A DNA stretch of 5,911 nt from Deltaproteobacteria bacterium (GTDB lineage: Bacteria; Desulfobacterota; Syntrophia; Syntrophales; UBA2192), in assembly GCA_026388445.1 (NCBI GenBank), contig JAPLJU010000046.1, positions 1 through 5,911 of the forward strand, written 5' to 3'. This document shows positions 5,730 through 5,911 of the stretch, in pieces (the stretch's first letter is position 1; every line of letters starts with the position of its first letter). The notes under the pieces are model-generated. The model saw only the letters and a program-made list of their open reading frames with translations, ran no database searches and was not told the origin of the DNA. The position numbers were made by a program, and so were the translations under genes.

Positions 5730-5779
5730 CACTATTCACTAATCACTCGCCACTATTTTAATGGCCACTGACCACTATA
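5730..5779. repeat. Heptamer tandem array, consensus CACTATT / CACTNNN (6 units, one interruption)
   Basis: Four in-phase units start at 5730, 5737, 5744 and 5751 (CACTATT, CACTAAT, CACTCGC, CACTATT). An 8-nt interruption follows, then two more units at 5766 and 5773 (CACTGAC, CACTATA). The array starts 2 nt after the nonamer array ends. Confidence 0.85.
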
Positions 5780-5806
5780 TTAGGAGCGTACGCCGCAGGG
5801 ACGAAG

Positions 5807-5841
5807 GGTGAGGGAAACACCGCAGACGGGTGTTTTTCACC
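5807..5841. terminator. Probable terminator hairpin between convergent genes
   Basis: AAACACC (5815-5821) pairs perfectly with GGTGTTT (5829-5835) around a 7-nt loop. An outer stem, GGTGA (5807-5811) with TCACC (5837-5841), extends it past a small bulge. On the plus strand the GGTGT arm runs into five Ts (5833-5837), a reasonable intrinsic terminator for the HD-GYP operon; on the minus strand the T run is shorter. It sits 8 nt past the lolA stop, so it may serve both directions. Confidence 0.6.
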
Positions 5842-5849
5842 GGCCCAGG

Positions 5850-5911
5850 CTACTTCTTCTTGTTGAGGTCGATAATATCCACCCCCGCGGGCGGCTTGAA
5901 GGTAAAAAGAC
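5850..5911 (-). CDS. lolA: LolA-like outer membrane lipoprotein carrier protein, C-terminal fragment
   Basis: Read on the minus strand, the last 19 codons of a gene enter from the right edge: LFTFKPPAGVDIIDLNKKK, then TAG at 5852-5850. The F-x-F-x-PP-x-GVD-(V/I)-I ending is characteristic of LolA, the periplasmic chaperone that carries lipoproteins from LolCDE to the outer membrane; E. coli LolA ends in a similar FTFTPPQGV stretch. Only this tail is visible, so the call rests on one motif. If right, the organism has an outer membrane. Its direction converges on the HD-GYP operon. In related bacteria lolA often follows ftsK, which may lie just beyond the window (inference). Confidence 0.6.
   Translation of the reverse strand, partial: LFTFKPPAGVDIIDLNKKK

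Larger units (their letters stand above)
5515..5849. other. Gene-free region holding a short-tandem-repeat island and a terminator
   Basis: The 335 bp between the HD-GYP stop and the converging lolA stop hold no credible gene. From 5547 to 5779 nearly every base belongs to one of several degenerate 7-nt or 9-nt tandem repeat families, listed separately. A strong hairpin follows at 5807-5841. No tRNA-like or insertion-sequence features were seen. Confidence 0.8.

Noticed and set aside
5574..5779. CRISPR array
   Set aside because: The repeats are 7-9 nt, degenerate and directly abutting, with no unique spacers; these are short tandem repeats.

Overview
The window looks like part of the chromosome of a GC-rich, Gram-negative bacterium. 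It most resembles a deltaproteobacterium (Desulfobacterota, perhaps a Syntrophales/Geobacter-like lineage). This placement rests on gene content: a eukaryote-type (GT3) glycogen synthase joined to a DUF3417-type alpha-glucan phosphorylase, an HDOD plus HD-GYP signalling cassette with a small companion protein, and a LolA C-terminus, which implies an outer membrane. It is an inference by eye, not a database result.

Layout. (1) Positions 2503 to 1, minus strand: one very long gene that runs off the left edge. It has 834 visible codons with no stop. The first ~550 residues are a GT3 glycogen synthase and the rest is the N-terminal part of a GT35 glycogen phosphorylase. (2) Positions 2504-3148: a long divergent intergenic region. 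It holds a plausible sigma-70 promoter for the fusion gene, a cluster of palindromes around 2672-2855, and short candidate leader ORFs in front of each divergent transcription unit. (3) Positions 3149-5514, plus strand: a tight three-gene operon. It encodes a 117-residue small protein of the type often seen beside HD-domain signalling proteins, a 284-residue HDOD protein (ATGA overlap with the first gene), and a 384-residue coiled coil-GAF-HD-GYP cyclic-di-GMP phosphodiesterase (6-bp gap). (4) Positions 5547-5779: a gene-free island built almost wholly of degenerate short tandem repeats of 7 and 9 nt, in several sequence families laid end to end. (5) Positions 5807-5841: a long hairpin, probably a terminator between convergent units. 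(6) Positions 5911 to 5850, minus strand: the last 19 codons of a lolA-like gene.

How the genes fit together. The fusion protein carries out, or once carried out, both glycogen elongation from UDP-glucose and phosphorolysis. The divergent operon is a signalling unit: the HD-GYP protein should degrade cyclic-di-GMP in response to a GAF-sensed cue, while the HDOD protein, which lacks the last metal-ligand Asp of the HD site, is probably a scaffold or regulator. Nothing seen ties glycogen metabolism to the cyclic-di-GMP unit except their divergent arrangement.

The observations most worth following are the bifunctional glycogen fusion, the composite heptamer/nonamer repeat island, the palindrome-rich intergenic segment, and the candidate leader ORF overlapping the start of the signalling operon.
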